The translations under genes were made by a program, and so were the position numbers. The notes beneath the pieces are model-generated. The model saw only the letters and a list, made by a program, of their open reading frames with translations, made no database searches and had not been told where the DNA came from. Positions 1 to 8,113 of a stretch of DNA of 64,000 nucleotides are shown here, piece after piece. Source of the stretch: Poriferisodalis sp965203655 (GTDB lineage: Bacteria; Actinomycetota; Acidimicrobiia; Acidimicrobiales; Poriferisodalaceae); assembly GCF_965203655.1 (NCBI RefSeq), contig NZ_CBDBDD010000009.1, positions 310,001 to 374,000 of the forward strand. The letters run 5' to 3'. Each line of letters starts with the position of its first letter. Position 1 is the first letter of the stretch.

Positions 1-2
1 AC

Positions 3-65
3 ACGACATCGGTAGCCGGCGAATATCCCGCTGACAACGACAAGTTCCCGCTCGTCGCGGCATAG
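3..65 (+). CDS. possible C-terminal end of an upstream gene (partial)
   Basis: The third forward frame is open from the window edge to a TAG at 63-65, giving about 20 residues that end in KFPLVAA. Nothing else explains these first bases, and the next gene starts 60 bp later on the same strand. No domain can be recognised in so short a piece, so it may be chance. Confidence 0.2.
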   Translation, partial: TTSVAGEYPADNDKFPLVAA

Positions 66-125
66 CGCAGCCGCTGTCCGCCGAACTAGTAGCAGTGACT
101 ACTAGGGCGAGAGTAAGTTTGGGGG

Positions 126-710
126 ATGGACTATCCAGCCTCCGTTACCGTCGAACCCTCAGAGCGCGTGGCGAACTGGCGTCCGCTGGTCCACTGGATC
201 ATGCTGATCCCGCACTTCGTGATCCTCGCCGTGTTCCACATCGTGGCTTGGCTGCTCGCGATCTTGACCATGCTCGCGGTTCTCTTCACCGGCAAGCTGC
301 CAGCAGGCATCGCGAGCTTCCAAGTGATGTACATCCGCTACTACCACCGTGTGCTGTCGTTCGTGCACATCATCCATGACCAGTACCCGCCGTTTGAATT
401 CCCTTCCTCGGCAGAGGATCCGGGCGGTTTGCCGGTGGCGGTGAACATCGCAGTGTCGTCGGGGAGCCGCAATCGTCTGGCAGCACTGTTCCGTCCGATC
501 TACGGGTTGCCGCAGATCGTTTTCGTAACCGTCTACTCGTATCTCGTGGTTGTGGTGGTCACTATCGCCTACCTCATCATCCTGTTCACCGGCCGCTGGC
601 CCGCAGGCATGCGCAGCTTCGTGATCGGCTTCTACCGGGCCCACACGCGCTACTTGGCTTTCATGTACATGCTCACCGACAAGTACCCGCCCTTCAGCGC
701 CGCCGCATAG
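126..710 (+). CDS. DUF4389 integral membrane protein
   Basis: A 194-residue membrane protein of the DUF4389 type, whose function is unknown. The sequence is an internal duplication with a period of exactly 100 residues: LFTGKLPAG at 53-61 recurs as LFTGRWPAG at 153-161, and YPPF at 87-90 recurs at 187-190. Each half starts with long hydrophobic stretches (about 22-55 and 122-155) that should form paired membrane helices. The start is ATG at 126 after a GGGGG run. A paralogue begins 66 bp downstream at 777 but is interrupted by an insertion sequence, so this may be the only working copy here. Family assignment is from the repeated FTGxxPAG and YPPF signatures; no enzymatic role can be inferred. 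Confidence 0.85.
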   Translation: MDYPASVTVEPSERVANWRPLVHWIMLIPHFVILAVFHIVAWLLAILTMLAVLFTGKLPAGIASFQVMYIRYYHRVLSFVHIIHDQYPPFEFPSSAEDPGGLPVAVNIAVSSGSRNRLAALFRPIYGLPQIVFVTVYSYLVVVVVTIAYLIILFTGRWPAGMRSFVIGFYRAHTRYLAFMYMLTDKYPPFSAAA

Positions 711-778
711 AGCCTGTTCTCGCCCGCCGCTCGACCATGCATCGAGCGTTCCGGGCTTCCAAGTAGGTTCGGCGGCAT

Positions 779-786
779 GGCTTACC
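779..786. repeat. 8-bp target site duplication, left copy (ISL3 element)
   Basis: GGCTTACC directly precedes the left end of the insertion sequence and is repeated exactly at 2203-2210. Eight base pairs is the usual duplication length for ISL3-family elements. Confidence 0.92.
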
Positions 787-2202
787 GGTTCTCCGCGATT
801 TAGGGGGGAGTGAGGGTTTTGAGGAGGGTCCAGTCGGGTTTTCCGGCATAGAGCAGCGCGCGGATTCGGAAGTTGTCGAAGTTGGTGAATCCGAACGCGA
901 CTCGTTTGACGCGTTTTGCGAGGTTGTTGGCTGCCTCGGTGGGTCCGTTGGTGGCTCGGGAGGCGTGCCAGTTGGTGATCTGGGGGCGCCACGCGGCCAG
1001 GGTGCGTCCGAGACGGTTCAGCTCGGGGCTGTACGCGTCGTCTTGGAGATCGCGGGCGAGCTCGTCGAGCGCGGCTGTGGCCCAGCGGCGTGTGGGCACC
1101 TGGTAGATGTCCCGGACGGCCTCTTTGGCCAGCCATGCGTCGCGCACCTCGCCGTGGGGGTCGCCGGCGGCGAGCAGGCCCTGCAGCTTCGCCTGTCCGG
1201 CTCGGGCGACGCGTTCTTTGGCCATGACGAGCAGCTTGCGTATCCGATACAGCGGATCGTGCTTGGTGCCGCGTCCGCCCAGGGTGTCGTTCTGGACGCG
1301 TCGGCGCACCTCGTCGAGGACGCTGTTGGCGAGCCGCACGACATGGAACGGGTCCGCGACCTGGCGGGCGTGCGCCAGCGCGTCGCCGAACGCCTTGCGG
1401 TAGGGCCCCGACAGGTCCAGCACCGCCCAGCGCACCGCACGACGCCATCCCGGAGGCCGGCTGCGCAGCCACGCCGCGGCGGCGTTGGCAGTCCGACCAG
1501 GGAAGACATCGAGCAGGCGGCCCCTGCGGACGTCCACCGCGGTGGTTGCCCACGTCTTGCGCCGATAGCGGCCTCGCCGCACGACGAGAATCTCGTCCAT
1601 CCCCAGCGCGGTCACCCCGTCGAGGCGGCCCCGGTCAGCGTTGAGCAGCGCTTCGCCCCAGCGCCGCACCGAGGCCATGACCGTGTGCCAGCCGCAGCCC
1701 AGCTCCGCGGCCACCGCTGCGATATCGCGTCCCGCGCCCGCCTGGCGGGTCGCCCAGCGAGCCGCCCGGGCCGTGAGCAGCCCACGCGCAGCCCCGATCC
1801 GGGAGTCCTGCTCGGTCCACGACCCCACAGCGCAGGCCGCATCAGGACAGCGCCAGCGACGCTTGTGCCACACCAGCCGCACCGGCCGCCCGAACACCGG
1901 CAGATCCACCAGCACCACACAGCGGGACCCCTTCGACCACGCCCGCCTGCCGCACGACCCGCAGCACGGCCGGTCCCCGCCCAGCCGCACATGCACCCCC
2001 AACGGCCGCCCAGCCCGGTCGACAACACCGACCACCTCCACGCCGGGGCCCAAGCCCACCAGCACACGATTGACACGCGTAGGGTCAGCCTCCACAGGGA
2101 TCCTCCAGCACTCGGAAGCATCAACACCTCCGATTCTGGGGGATCCCTCCCATTCAGGCCCGCACCCTCACACCCCTACTGCCCCCTCAAACGCGAAGAG
2201 CC
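787..2202. mobile_element. ISL3-family insertion sequence, complete
   Basis: A 1416-bp element bounded by imperfect terminal inverted repeats of about 27-30 bp. The left end begins GGTTCTCCGCGATTTAGG at 787. The right end, read inward from 2202, begins GGCTCTTCGCGTTTGAGG, a typical ISL3 terminus. It carries one transposase gene on the minus strand and is flanked by the direct repeat GGCTTACC. The ends, the duplication and the open transposase frame are all intact, so the element may still be active. It interrupts the second DUF4389 gene. Confidence 0.93.
800..2095 (-). CDS. ISL3-family transposase
   Basis: A 431-residue DDE transposase. The N-terminus has a zinc-finger-like arrangement (C44, C45, C48 and C83, C88) followed by a helix-turn-helix region near 115-150. 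Catalytic acidic residues are visible in the family contexts LGMDEI, VLDLSGPY and NGPTEAANN, the last corresponding to the conserved NGxxE motif with a following basic stretch (AKRVKR). Length is normal for ISL3 transposases. It fills almost the whole element, with its stop about 13 bp from the left end. Nearly all the overlapping open frames on the other strand are GC-driven shadows of this gene. Confidence 0.95.
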   Translation of the reverse strand: MEADPTRVNRVLVGLGPGVEVVGVVDRAGRPLGVHVRLGGDRPCCGSCGRRAWSKGSRCVVLVDLPVFGRPVRLVWHKRRWRCPDAACAVGSWTEQDSRIGAARGLLTARAARWATRQAGAGRDIAAVAAELGCGWHTVMASVRRWGEALLNADRGRLDGVTALGMDEILVVRRGRYRRKTWATTAVDVRRGRLLDVFPGRTANAAAAWLRSRPPGWRRAVRWAVLDLSGPYRKAFGDALAHARQVADPFHVVRLANSVLDEVRRRVQNDTLGGRGTKHDPLYRIRKLLVMAKERVARAGQAKLQGLLAAGDPHGEVRDAWLAKEAVRDIYQVPTRRWATAALDELARDLQDDAYSPELNRLGRTLAAWRPQITNWHASRATNGPTEAANNLAKRVKRVAFGFTNFDNFRIRALLYAGKPDWTLLKTLTPP

Positions 2203-2210
2203 GGCTTACC
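2203..2210. repeat. 8-bp target site duplication, right copy (ISL3 element)
   Basis: GGCTTACC, identical to 779-786. The base after it (2211) continues codon 4 of the interrupted DUF4389 gene. Confidence 0.92.
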
Positions 2211-2922
2211 CGGCTTCCGTCACCGTCGAGTCACCGGAGCGGATCGCCAACTGGCGACCCTTGGTCCACTGGCTGCTGCTGATCCCGCACCTCATCATCT
2301 TCGAGATCCTGCAGCACATTGCATGGCTGCTCAATCTGTTCGGTTGGCTCGCCATCGTCTTCACCGGCAAGTTGCCCAAGGGCTTGGCGGATTTCCAGTC
2401 CATGTATCTCCGCTACAGCGTCCGGCTGTACGCCTACTTCGACTTCCTGCACGAGCGGTACCCGCCCTTCGAGTTCGACATGTCTGCGCCAGAACCCGGA
2501 AGCACACCGGTCGCCGTCGACATCGAGCCGCAGCTCACCGACCGCAACCGGCTTACGGTTGCGTTCCGGCTGATCCTGGTCATCCCGGCTCTGGTGTTCA
2601 CTGCGATCACTGGTCTCATCACAGTGGTTCTGGTCGTACTTGGCTTCTTCGCTGTGCTGTTCACCGGCCGTTGGCCCGCAGGCATGCGCGGGTGGGTTGT
2701 CTCGTGGTTCGGGGTGAATCTGCGCATGAACGCCTACCTGCATCTGCTGACCGATCAGTATCCACCGTTCAGCCTCGACGCGTAGTTCCCAGCGCCAGCC
2801 GGCAGCGAAGCCGAGTCCGCTGCACCGTTCGTCGCATATCGCAGCGGCATCCGCCCCGGCGTGCCGGTGTGCCGCGGGGCTACCGTTCGGGCGGTGATCG
2901 AGGCCCGAGGTGAGCGACTGCG

Positions 2923-4596
2923 ATGAGTGAGATGACCGGCGGCGAGGCCGTCGCAGCGACGCTGGCACGCTTGGGTGTGCGGCACGTCTTCGGGATCGTC
3001 AGCGTGCACAACCTGCCGATGTATGAGGCGCTGTCGGTGCGTGACGACATCGAGGTGGTGAAGGTCCGCCATGAGCAGGCCGCCGCGCACGCTGCTGACG
3101 CCTACTACCGCGCTACCGGCGAGATGGGCGTGCTGCTCACTTCCACCGGCCCCGGCGCAGCCAACGCTGTGCCTGGCTTGTACGAGGCGTCGTTCACCAG
3201 CTCGGCTGTGCTGATGGTGACGGGTCAGACCGAGTCCCGCTTCTACGGGAAGGGAAAGGGCTTCCTGCACGAGAACGACCAGCAGGTCGACATGCTGCGC
3301 TCGGTGTGCCGCAGCGTTGCATCGGTACGGCACCCCAGCGAGATCTCGGCCGAGATCGCCCGCGTCGCGGACGACATCCGCACCGGTCGCCCGCAGCCCG
3401 GTGCTGTGGAGATCCCGATCGATTTCCAGTACGCCAAGGTCGGCAGCGGATCTATCGCCGGCTCATCGGAGGTGCCCCGCCTTCGTCCAGATGCATCGTT
3501 GCTCGACGATGCTGCCGAGCGATTGGCAGCATCGCAGCGGCCGCTCATCTGGGCCGGTGGCGGGGTCGTCAGCGCCGATGCGTCAGCGGAGCTCACCGCA
3601 TTGGCTGAGCGTCTGGGCGCGCCGGTCGTGACCACCATCGAGGGCCGCAGTGCCCTGAGCGAGCTGCACCCGCTGTCGCTTGGCTTCCGCTCGGACCGCC
3701 CCCAGATGGCTGATGTCTTCGCTGAAGCCGATCTGCTGTTGGCCGTGGGCACCCGGTTCCAGAACTACGCAACCCGGGTCTGGGCGCTGCGTTTGCCCGA
3801 CGAGCTGATCCACCTTGACGCCGACCCCGGCGTGATCGGTCTCAACTACCCGGCGTCGCTGGCTGTCGTCGGCGATGCGAAGCTCAGCCTGGCCGGGCTG
3901 CTCGAGCGGCTGGGTGACGGCGCGCCCGCCGTCGACGACGGCTACGTCGAGCGGGCCCGCAAGCACCGCGCCGCCGACATCGAGGCGATGCGGGACGAGA
4001 TCGGACCCGACCACGCGGCAATTTGCGACACAATCCGCCGTCTGCTGCCCGATGAGGCCCGCATTGTGCGTGACACCACCGTGCCCGGCTACATGTGGGG
4101 CAACCGGCTGCTGCCGATCGTGGCCCCGCGTACGTCAATCCGGGCGGCGAACGCGGCGATCGGCCCCGGCGTGCCGATGGCGGTCGGTGCGGCGCTCGCC
4201 ACCGGCCAGCCGACCGTCGTGATCCAGGGCGACGGTGGGCTGATGCTGTCGGTAGGGGAGATCTCGACGCTCGCCGAGCACGGCCTGCCCGTCATCGTGT
4301 GCGTCTTCAACGACGGCGGCTACGGCGTGCTGCGCATCATCCAGGACGCCCTGTGGGATTCCCACCACGGCACCGAGATCGGCGGCATCGACTTCGTCGC
4401 TGTGGCTGAGGCCATGAGCGTGCCGGCCCAGCGGGTGCGCAGCGTTGCCGAGTTCGAAGCTGCCTTCGGCGAAGCGGTTGCCCGTGCCAGCGGCGAATCA
4501 GGTCCTGTTGGACCGTCGCTGATCGACATCGACCTCACTGCGCTCATCCCGATCACGTTCCCGCTGCCCGCCCACCAACGCCGGCGCGACGACTGA
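2923..4596 (+). CDS. thiamine-diphosphate-dependent enzyme (acetolactate synthase-like)
   Basis: A 557-residue protein with the three-domain ThDP layout: N-terminal PYR domain with the catalytic Glu in VRHEQAAAHAADAYYRATG (E51), a central domain, and a C-terminal PP domain with the ThDP/Mg motif GDGG (436-439) followed by N462 in FNDGGYG. This family includes acetolactate synthase, benzoylformate decarboxylase and oxalyl-CoA decarboxylase, all of which cleave or join bonds next to a keto group. The substrate cannot be read from sequence. No small regulatory subunit gene lies beside it, which argues against the biosynthetic isoleucine/valine enzyme. The start is ATG at 2923 with a GAGG-type site upstream. 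The next genes are on the opposite strand. Confidence 0.85.
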   Translation: MSEMTGGEAVAATLARLGVRHVFGIVSVHNLPMYEALSVRDDIEVVKVRHEQAAAHAADAYYRATGEMGVLLTSTGPGAANAVPGLYEASFTSSAVLMVTGQTESRFYGKGKGFLHENDQQVDMLRSVCRSVASVRHPSEISAEIARVADDIRTGRPQPGAVEIPIDFQYAKVGSGSIAGSSEVPRLRPDASLLDDAAERLAASQRPLIWAGGGVVSADASAELTALAERLGAPVVTTIEGRSALSELHPLSLGFRSDRPQMADVFAEADLLLAVGTRFQNYATRVWALRLPDELIHLDADPGVIGLNYPASLAVVGDAKLSLAGLLERLGDGAPAVDDGYVERARKHRAADIEAMRDEIGPDHAAICDTIRRLLPDEARIVRDTTVPGYMWGNRLLPIVAPRTSIRAANAAIGPGVPMAVGAALATGQPTVVIQGDGGLMLSVGEISTLAEHGLPVIVCVFNDGGYGVLRIIQDALWDSHHGTEIGGIDFVAVAEAMSVPAQRVRSVAEFEAAFGEAVARASGESGPVGPSLIDIDLTALIPITFPLPAHQRRRDD

Positions 4597-4628
4597 TCGC
4601 CAGCCCAGCGGGCGGGGCCGCGCAGTGC

Positions 4629-5804
4629 TCAGAGGCCAGAGATGTCGGTGTCGGGGTCGAAGAAGGTGCGGCCGGCCAGCTCCATCACCGGCATACCCAC
4701 CATGAAGTGAGCCGAGGCCGTCTGGGCATCGCGCAGGTGGCGTTGCAGCGGGGATGCTTCGAAGACGGCCGTGCCCCCGACGGCGGAGTTCATGGACTGG
4801 ATGACTCGGAGGCTGGTCTGCATGGCATGGGTGGTCGCCGTGCGCAGGTCGCGGCGCTGCTCAAGATCGGACAGGCCGTGCTGCGCCCGCTGCCACGCAG
4901 CGTCAATCGACGCATACAGCAGATTTCGCGCAGCACGCACTTCGGTGTCTGCCACCGCGACGGCACTGTGCAATGCCGGCCGTTGGCCCAGCGTGCGCCG
5001 CGAGCCCTGGGGCACCTTCGACTTGGCGATGTCGATGACTTCGTCCACGCTGGCCCGGGCCATCCCCAGAGCGATTGCTCCGATTGGCAGCGCCAGCAGA
5101 CCGAACAGCGGCATGCGGTACAGCGGCTCGGCGGCGTACGACGACTTCAGGATGGAGCGTTCGTAGGCGATGCGTGACGCAGGAAGCCACACCTCGTGAG
5201 CTTCGAACGTGCTCGATCCCGAGCCGCGCAGACCGCTTGTGTACCAGTCGTCGTGGAGCGCGATGTCGTCGGGCCGGAAGAACGCCCGGCCGAGCGCCGG
5301 CTGGGGGCCGTCGCCAGCGCGACCAGCGGCATTGCCATCGACGATCTGCACGCCGCCCGAGATCCACGCAGCGTTGTGCGATCCCGAGGCCCATGCCCAG
5401 CGGCCGCTCACCACGTACCCGTCGGAACCGCCAGGTCCCTGTGCAGCCGAGGCCGTTCCCGAGTGTGCGAACACCCCGGCGGTGATGACATCGGGATTCT
5501 CGAGCACCTCCGCGAGCTGGGCCGGTTCGAGCGCGGCGAACATGATCTGCGACGTCGCGCCGATGAACGTGCACCACGCTGCGGAGGCATTGCCCATGGC
5601 CAGCACTTCGCTGATCTCGGCGACCATCGCCGGTGGAAGGCCCAGCCCGCCCAGCTCGGGAGGCACCAGCGTCCGGTAGAAGCCATCGGCGGCCAGCGCA
5701 TCGGCCAGGTCCTGCGGCAGCTGCCGCAGCCCGTCGATCTCGGTGCTGCGCTCCCGCAGCGTCGGGCCCCACTCGGCGGCCAGCTTCAGCAGCTTGTCAC
5801 TCAT
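4629..5804 (-). CDS. acyl-CoA dehydrogenase-family flavoprotein (HsaA/DszC-like)
   Basis: A flavoprotein of about 391 residues with the acyl-CoA dehydrogenase fold: N-terminal helices containing YRTLVPPELGGLGLPP, a middle beta domain with GYVVSGRWAWASGSHNA, and a C-terminal helical domain. The WxWxSGSxxAxW context is typical of the flavin-dependent monooxygenase branch (HsaA, DszC, indole oxygenase types) rather than of fatty-acid dehydrogenases. That branch uses reduced flavin to hydroxylate aromatic or sulfur compounds. I chose ATG 5804, which overlaps the stop of the upstream gene in an ATGA, over a GTG at 5825; the two genes are therefore probably translationally coupled. No flavin reductase gene is adjacent. 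The substrate is unknown. Confidence 0.8.
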   Translation of the reverse strand: MSDKLLKLAAEWGPTLRERSTEIDGLRQLPQDLADALAADGFYRTLVPPELGGLGLPPAMVAEISEVLAMGNASAAWCTFIGATSQIMFAALEPAQLAEVLENPDVITAGVFAHSGTASAAQGPGGSDGYVVSGRWAWASGSHNAAWISGGVQIVDGNAAGRAGDGPQPALGRAFFRPDDIALHDDWYTSGLRGSGSSTFEAHEVWLPASRIAYERSILKSSYAAEPLYRMPLFGLLALPIGAIALGMARASVDEVIDIAKSKVPQGSRRTLGQRPALHSAVAVADTEVRAARNLLYASIDAAWQRAQHGLSDLEQRRDLRTATTHAMQTSLRVIQSMNSAVGGTAVFEASPLQRHLRDAQTASAHFMVGMPVMELAGRTFFDPDTDISGL

Positions 5805-6931
5805 GACGTCGCCACCGGCGCGCACTCGAACGGCACGCCCAGCTCGTCGCCGACCCGGCGGAGCGAGCGCACCACCGACGCCGGATAGCTGACGGTGCCA
5901 GCAGCGGCACGCCGGTCCATCTCGAGCTGTTCAAGCTCGCCCGGCAGATAGACGGTCTGACCCGGCAACACGTCTTCTTCTCCAGCAGCGCGGATCTGGG
6001 CAACCATGTCCTCGATGTCGTCGTAGTAGCCGTCTCGATCGCGGAACACGCCCGGGTCCGTCAGCAGGAAGAACTGCCCTCGCCGCCCCACCGCCACATC
6101 GCCGGTGTGGGCCGATCCGGCCAGGATCCCTGCGGCGATGTTGGAGGCCGTGATCATGCCGATGCCCTTGTATCCGCCGATCGCAGGCACGATGCCGCGC
6201 ATCGCCACGTCGGGATCAACCGTGGGATTGCCGTCGCGGTCCAGGAATCCCCACTCCACCGGGATCTCGGCACCCTCCGAGCGAGCCCGCAGCACCTTGC
6301 CGAGCGCCACGGGTGTGATGGCCATGTCGAGCACGATCGGCGGCTGGTCACGACGGGGGAACGTCCACACGATCGGGTTGTTGCCAAACAGCTTGCGGCG
6401 GCTGCCGAACGGCGCCAGGTTCGGCACCGAGGTGGTCGTGCCGTAGCAGACGAACCCGGCCTCAGCAGCGTGGTACGGGTAGTTCGCGCCGCACCCCCAA
6501 TCGTTGGAATTGCGGATCACGCCCACCACCAGCCCGCTGTCGCGAGCCGCCTCGATGAGCTGCTCCATGAAGCGGGTGATCACCAGCTGGCCGAGACCGT
6601 GGTGCCCGTCGGCCACCAGCACGGACGGCGTGCGGGTGACGATCTCGCACTGTGCAGTCGGGTCGGTGGTGCCGTCGCGGAACCAGCCGACGTACCAGCT
6701 GACCCGCTGGAACCCATGGGTGTCCACACCGCGCAGGTCTGACCACAGTTGGTTGTCCACCACCGTCGCCGCGTCCGCAGGTGCCATTCCGGCGGCGACA
6801 TACGCGTTGATGCCCCACGGGCGCAGCTCGTCCAGCCGGAACGACACGGGCGCTGTCTCGTCGCCCGCAGCCGGCCGGTCGTCAGGTATCCCCCGCGGCA
6901 GTGTCTCGCCGCTCGCCGTCTGCTCGCTCAT
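5801..6931 (-). CDS. Ldh-family (malate/L-lactate-type) NAD(P)-dependent oxidoreductase
   Basis: A 376-residue member of the type-2 malate/L-lactate dehydrogenase (Ldh) family, which also includes ureidoglycolate and sulfolactate dehydrogenases and reduces 2-keto acids. Family markers are the DLRGVDTHGFQR segment with the conserved Asp-Thr-His-Gly, SNDWGCGANYPYHAAEAG, FGNNPIVWTFP and GGYKGIG. It is cotranscribed with the flavoprotein gene that follows, with a 4-bp overlap. Opposite, at 7052, a divergent gene begins, so the 120 bp between should carry promoters; one could not be assigned with confidence. The substrate is unknown. Confidence 0.85.
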   Translation of the reverse strand: MSEQTASGETLPRGIPDDRPAAGDETAPVSFRLDELRPWGINAYVAAGMAPADAATVVDNQLWSDLRGVDTHGFQRVSWYVGWFRDGTTDPTAQCEIVTRTPSVLVADGHHGLGQLVITRFMEQLIEAARDSGLVVGVIRNSNDWGCGANYPYHAAEAGFVCYGTTTSVPNLAPFGSRRKLFGNNPIVWTFPRRDQPPIVLDMAITPVALGKVLRARSEGAEIPVEWGFLDRDGNPTVDPDVAMRGIVPAIGGYKGIGMITASNIAAGILAGSAHTGDVAVGRRGQFFLLTDPGVFRDRDGYYDDIEDMVAQIRAAGEEDVLPGQTVYLPGELEQLEMDRRAAAGTVSYPASVVRSLRRVGDELGVPFECAPVATS

Positions 6932-7051
6932 CTCGTTTCGCCTGCCTCCATATCGAACCGTACGCGAGTGTGTACACCGGCAGCCGCGGCTTCGCGCCGG
7001 ACGGACATGGGAATGAGCGAGTCAGGAAAATGATGTGGACTCCGAGCGACG

Positions 7052-7375
7052 ATGTGCGATGCTGCCGGAGTGAGCCAGTTGCAGCAGGCCCAATTCGCCA
7101 ACATGGGCGCCATGGCGCAGCCCGATGCTGTGCTCACCCGCTTGGAGGAGCGGTTTGAGAAGCTTCGATCGACGCTTGTCGCTGACCATCCCGGTCAGTG
7201 GGCGCTGCTCATCGACCGCGGTTCAAGACTGGTGCCGCTGCTCCAAGTGTTGGACGACGAATGGGACGCGATTCGCGCTGGCTATGCCGACCCCGCCGCC
7301 CGCCGCTTCTGCGTCAAGCCGATCCTTGAGGCCGACCCAGAGTTGATGGTGAATTCGTTGGGTGCCCGGCATTGA
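7052..7375 (+). CDS. uncharacterised 107-residue protein upstream of a retropepsin-like gene
   Basis: A small soluble protein rich in charged helical segments (LTRLEERFEKLRSTL, LLQVLDDEWDAIRAGY). No signal peptide, membrane segment or known motif is visible. ATG 7052 is the first start; GTG 7070 (reading V-S-Q-L-Q) is also possible. Its 3' end overlaps the next gene by 14 bp, so the two are almost certainly cotranscribed and translationally coupled. The arrangement of a small helical protein ahead of a small compact enzyme resembles a toxin-antitoxin or regulator/protease pair, but that is inference only. Confidence 0.65.
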   Translation: MCDAAGVSQLQQAQFANMGAMAQPDAVLTRLEERFEKLRSTLVADHPGQWALLIDRGSRLVPLLQVLDDEWDAIRAGYADPAARRFCVKPILEADPELMVNSLGARH

Positions 7376-7820
7376 GTCCGCGGCTGCCCCATGGCCGCTG
7401 ACGGCCCGCATCACCGGCAGCGGCGCACGCGTCGATTTCGAGTTGAACGCCACGGCCGTCGACGTGCAAGAGCATCGAATGGTCGCGCGCCCGCTGCCGC
7501 TGCCAGTCCGCGGCAGGGCACTGATCGACACCGGTACTCAGATGTCCCTGATGAGCGACCGCATCGCGCAGGCACTCGGCCTTGACCCGACGCGCACAAC
7601 GGTGCTGCGCACCGCCGCCGGTCGGACTACCGCTCTCTGCTACGCCGTTGCGTTCTCATTCGTGTCGCACGGAACCGTCATCGGCAAGCCTCAAGACCTG
7701 ATCGTCGGGCGTGCCGACACGCTGCAAGAAGACATGCTGCTTGGCCTCGACGTGCTCCGTCGCAGTCGCATGGAATGGAACGGCCCCACCGCCACTGTTC
7801 GCATATTCCGGCACGGCTAG
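7362..7820 (+). CDS. retropepsin-like aspartic protease-fold protein
   Basis: A 152-residue protein with the retropepsin signature ALIDTGTQMSLMS (Asp-Thr-Gly near residues 53-56) and a later hydrophobic-hydrophobic-Gly motif (LLGLDVLRR), the usual second landmark of single-domain clan AA proteases that work as dimers. The start is GTG 7362 inside the upstream gene. No membrane anchor or signal peptide is evident, so it is likely cytoplasmic. Activity is not assured, as some bacterial relatives are inactive binding domains. The gene ends 4 bp into the convergent helicase tail (7817-8113). Confidence 0.75.
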   Translation: MPGIESAAAPWPLTARITGSGARVDFELNATAVDVQEHRMVARPLPLPVRGRALIDTGTQMSLMSDRIAQALGLDPTRTTVLRTAAGRTTALCYAVAFSFVSHGTVIGKPQDLIVGRADTLQEDMLLGLDVLRRSRMEWNGPTATVRIFRHG

Positions 7821-8113
7821 GCCGTCGGCCCGTCTCCGACGGCCTTGGCCGCCGCCGTCAGGGCCTCGACTATTCGCCTGCCGAGTCGCTTGAAACCCAA
7901 CTCGGCGGCAAGTTCCGAGATCAGATCGGCTTGGGTACGAAGCAGCGTGTCCCGCTTGATCCAGCGGGCGAGGGCCACCAGTTCGGCGTGCGTGTAGTCG
8001 CCGATGTTCCGCCTTCCCGGCGAGCCGACACGGGCGACGTTTGGCCTGGCACCGCGAGATGCGGGCGAGGTGACAGGCCGCATTGCCGACGAACTCGCCG
8101 ATCGCTGTGGCTT
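7817..8113 (-). pseudogene. C-terminal DUF3320-like segment of the helicase, behind an in-frame TGA
   Basis: This is the same reading frame as the helicase gene (8114-11863), directly after its TGA at 8114-8116. Ten codons (reading KPQRSASSSA) lead to an ATG at 8083 and 88 further codons. The segment contains IGDYTHAELVALARWI, DTLLRTQADLISELAAELGF and KRLGRRIVEAL, which match the winged-helix-like tail normally found at the C-terminus of DUF4011/DUF3320 helicases. I read it as the natural end of the helicase cut off by a nonsense codon. It could also be made as a separate small protein from ATG 8083, but no convincing ribosome site is visible there. Confidence 0.7.

Larger units (their letters stand above)
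777..2785 (+). pseudogene. second DUF4389 gene, split by an ISL3-family element
   Basis: The gene starts at ATG 777 (M-A-Y-) and is cut after the first base of codon 4 by the element at 787-2202. The rest resumes at 2211. Removing 787-2210 (element plus one copy of the 8-bp duplication) gives ATG GCT TAC CCG GCT TCC, reading M-A-Y-P-A-S-V-T-V-E, which matches the start of the upstream paralogue (MDYPASVTVE). The downstream part is intact to the TAG at 2783-2785 and keeps both FTGKLPKG and FTGRWPAG repeats and both YPPF motifs. The insertion is therefore likely recent. Expression of a shortened product from an internal start or from an IS-borne promoter is possible but not shown. Confidence 0.93.

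Noticed and set aside
159..1553. A long minus-strand frame overlapping the transposase and DUF4389 gene
   Set aside because: Arg/Pro-rich composition typical of GC-driven shadow frames, and no family motif.
965..2785. A 606-codon plus-strand frame across the ISL3 element
   Set aside because: Its first two thirds are antisense to the transposase. Only the part after 2211 is a real gene, and it belongs to the frame starting at 777.
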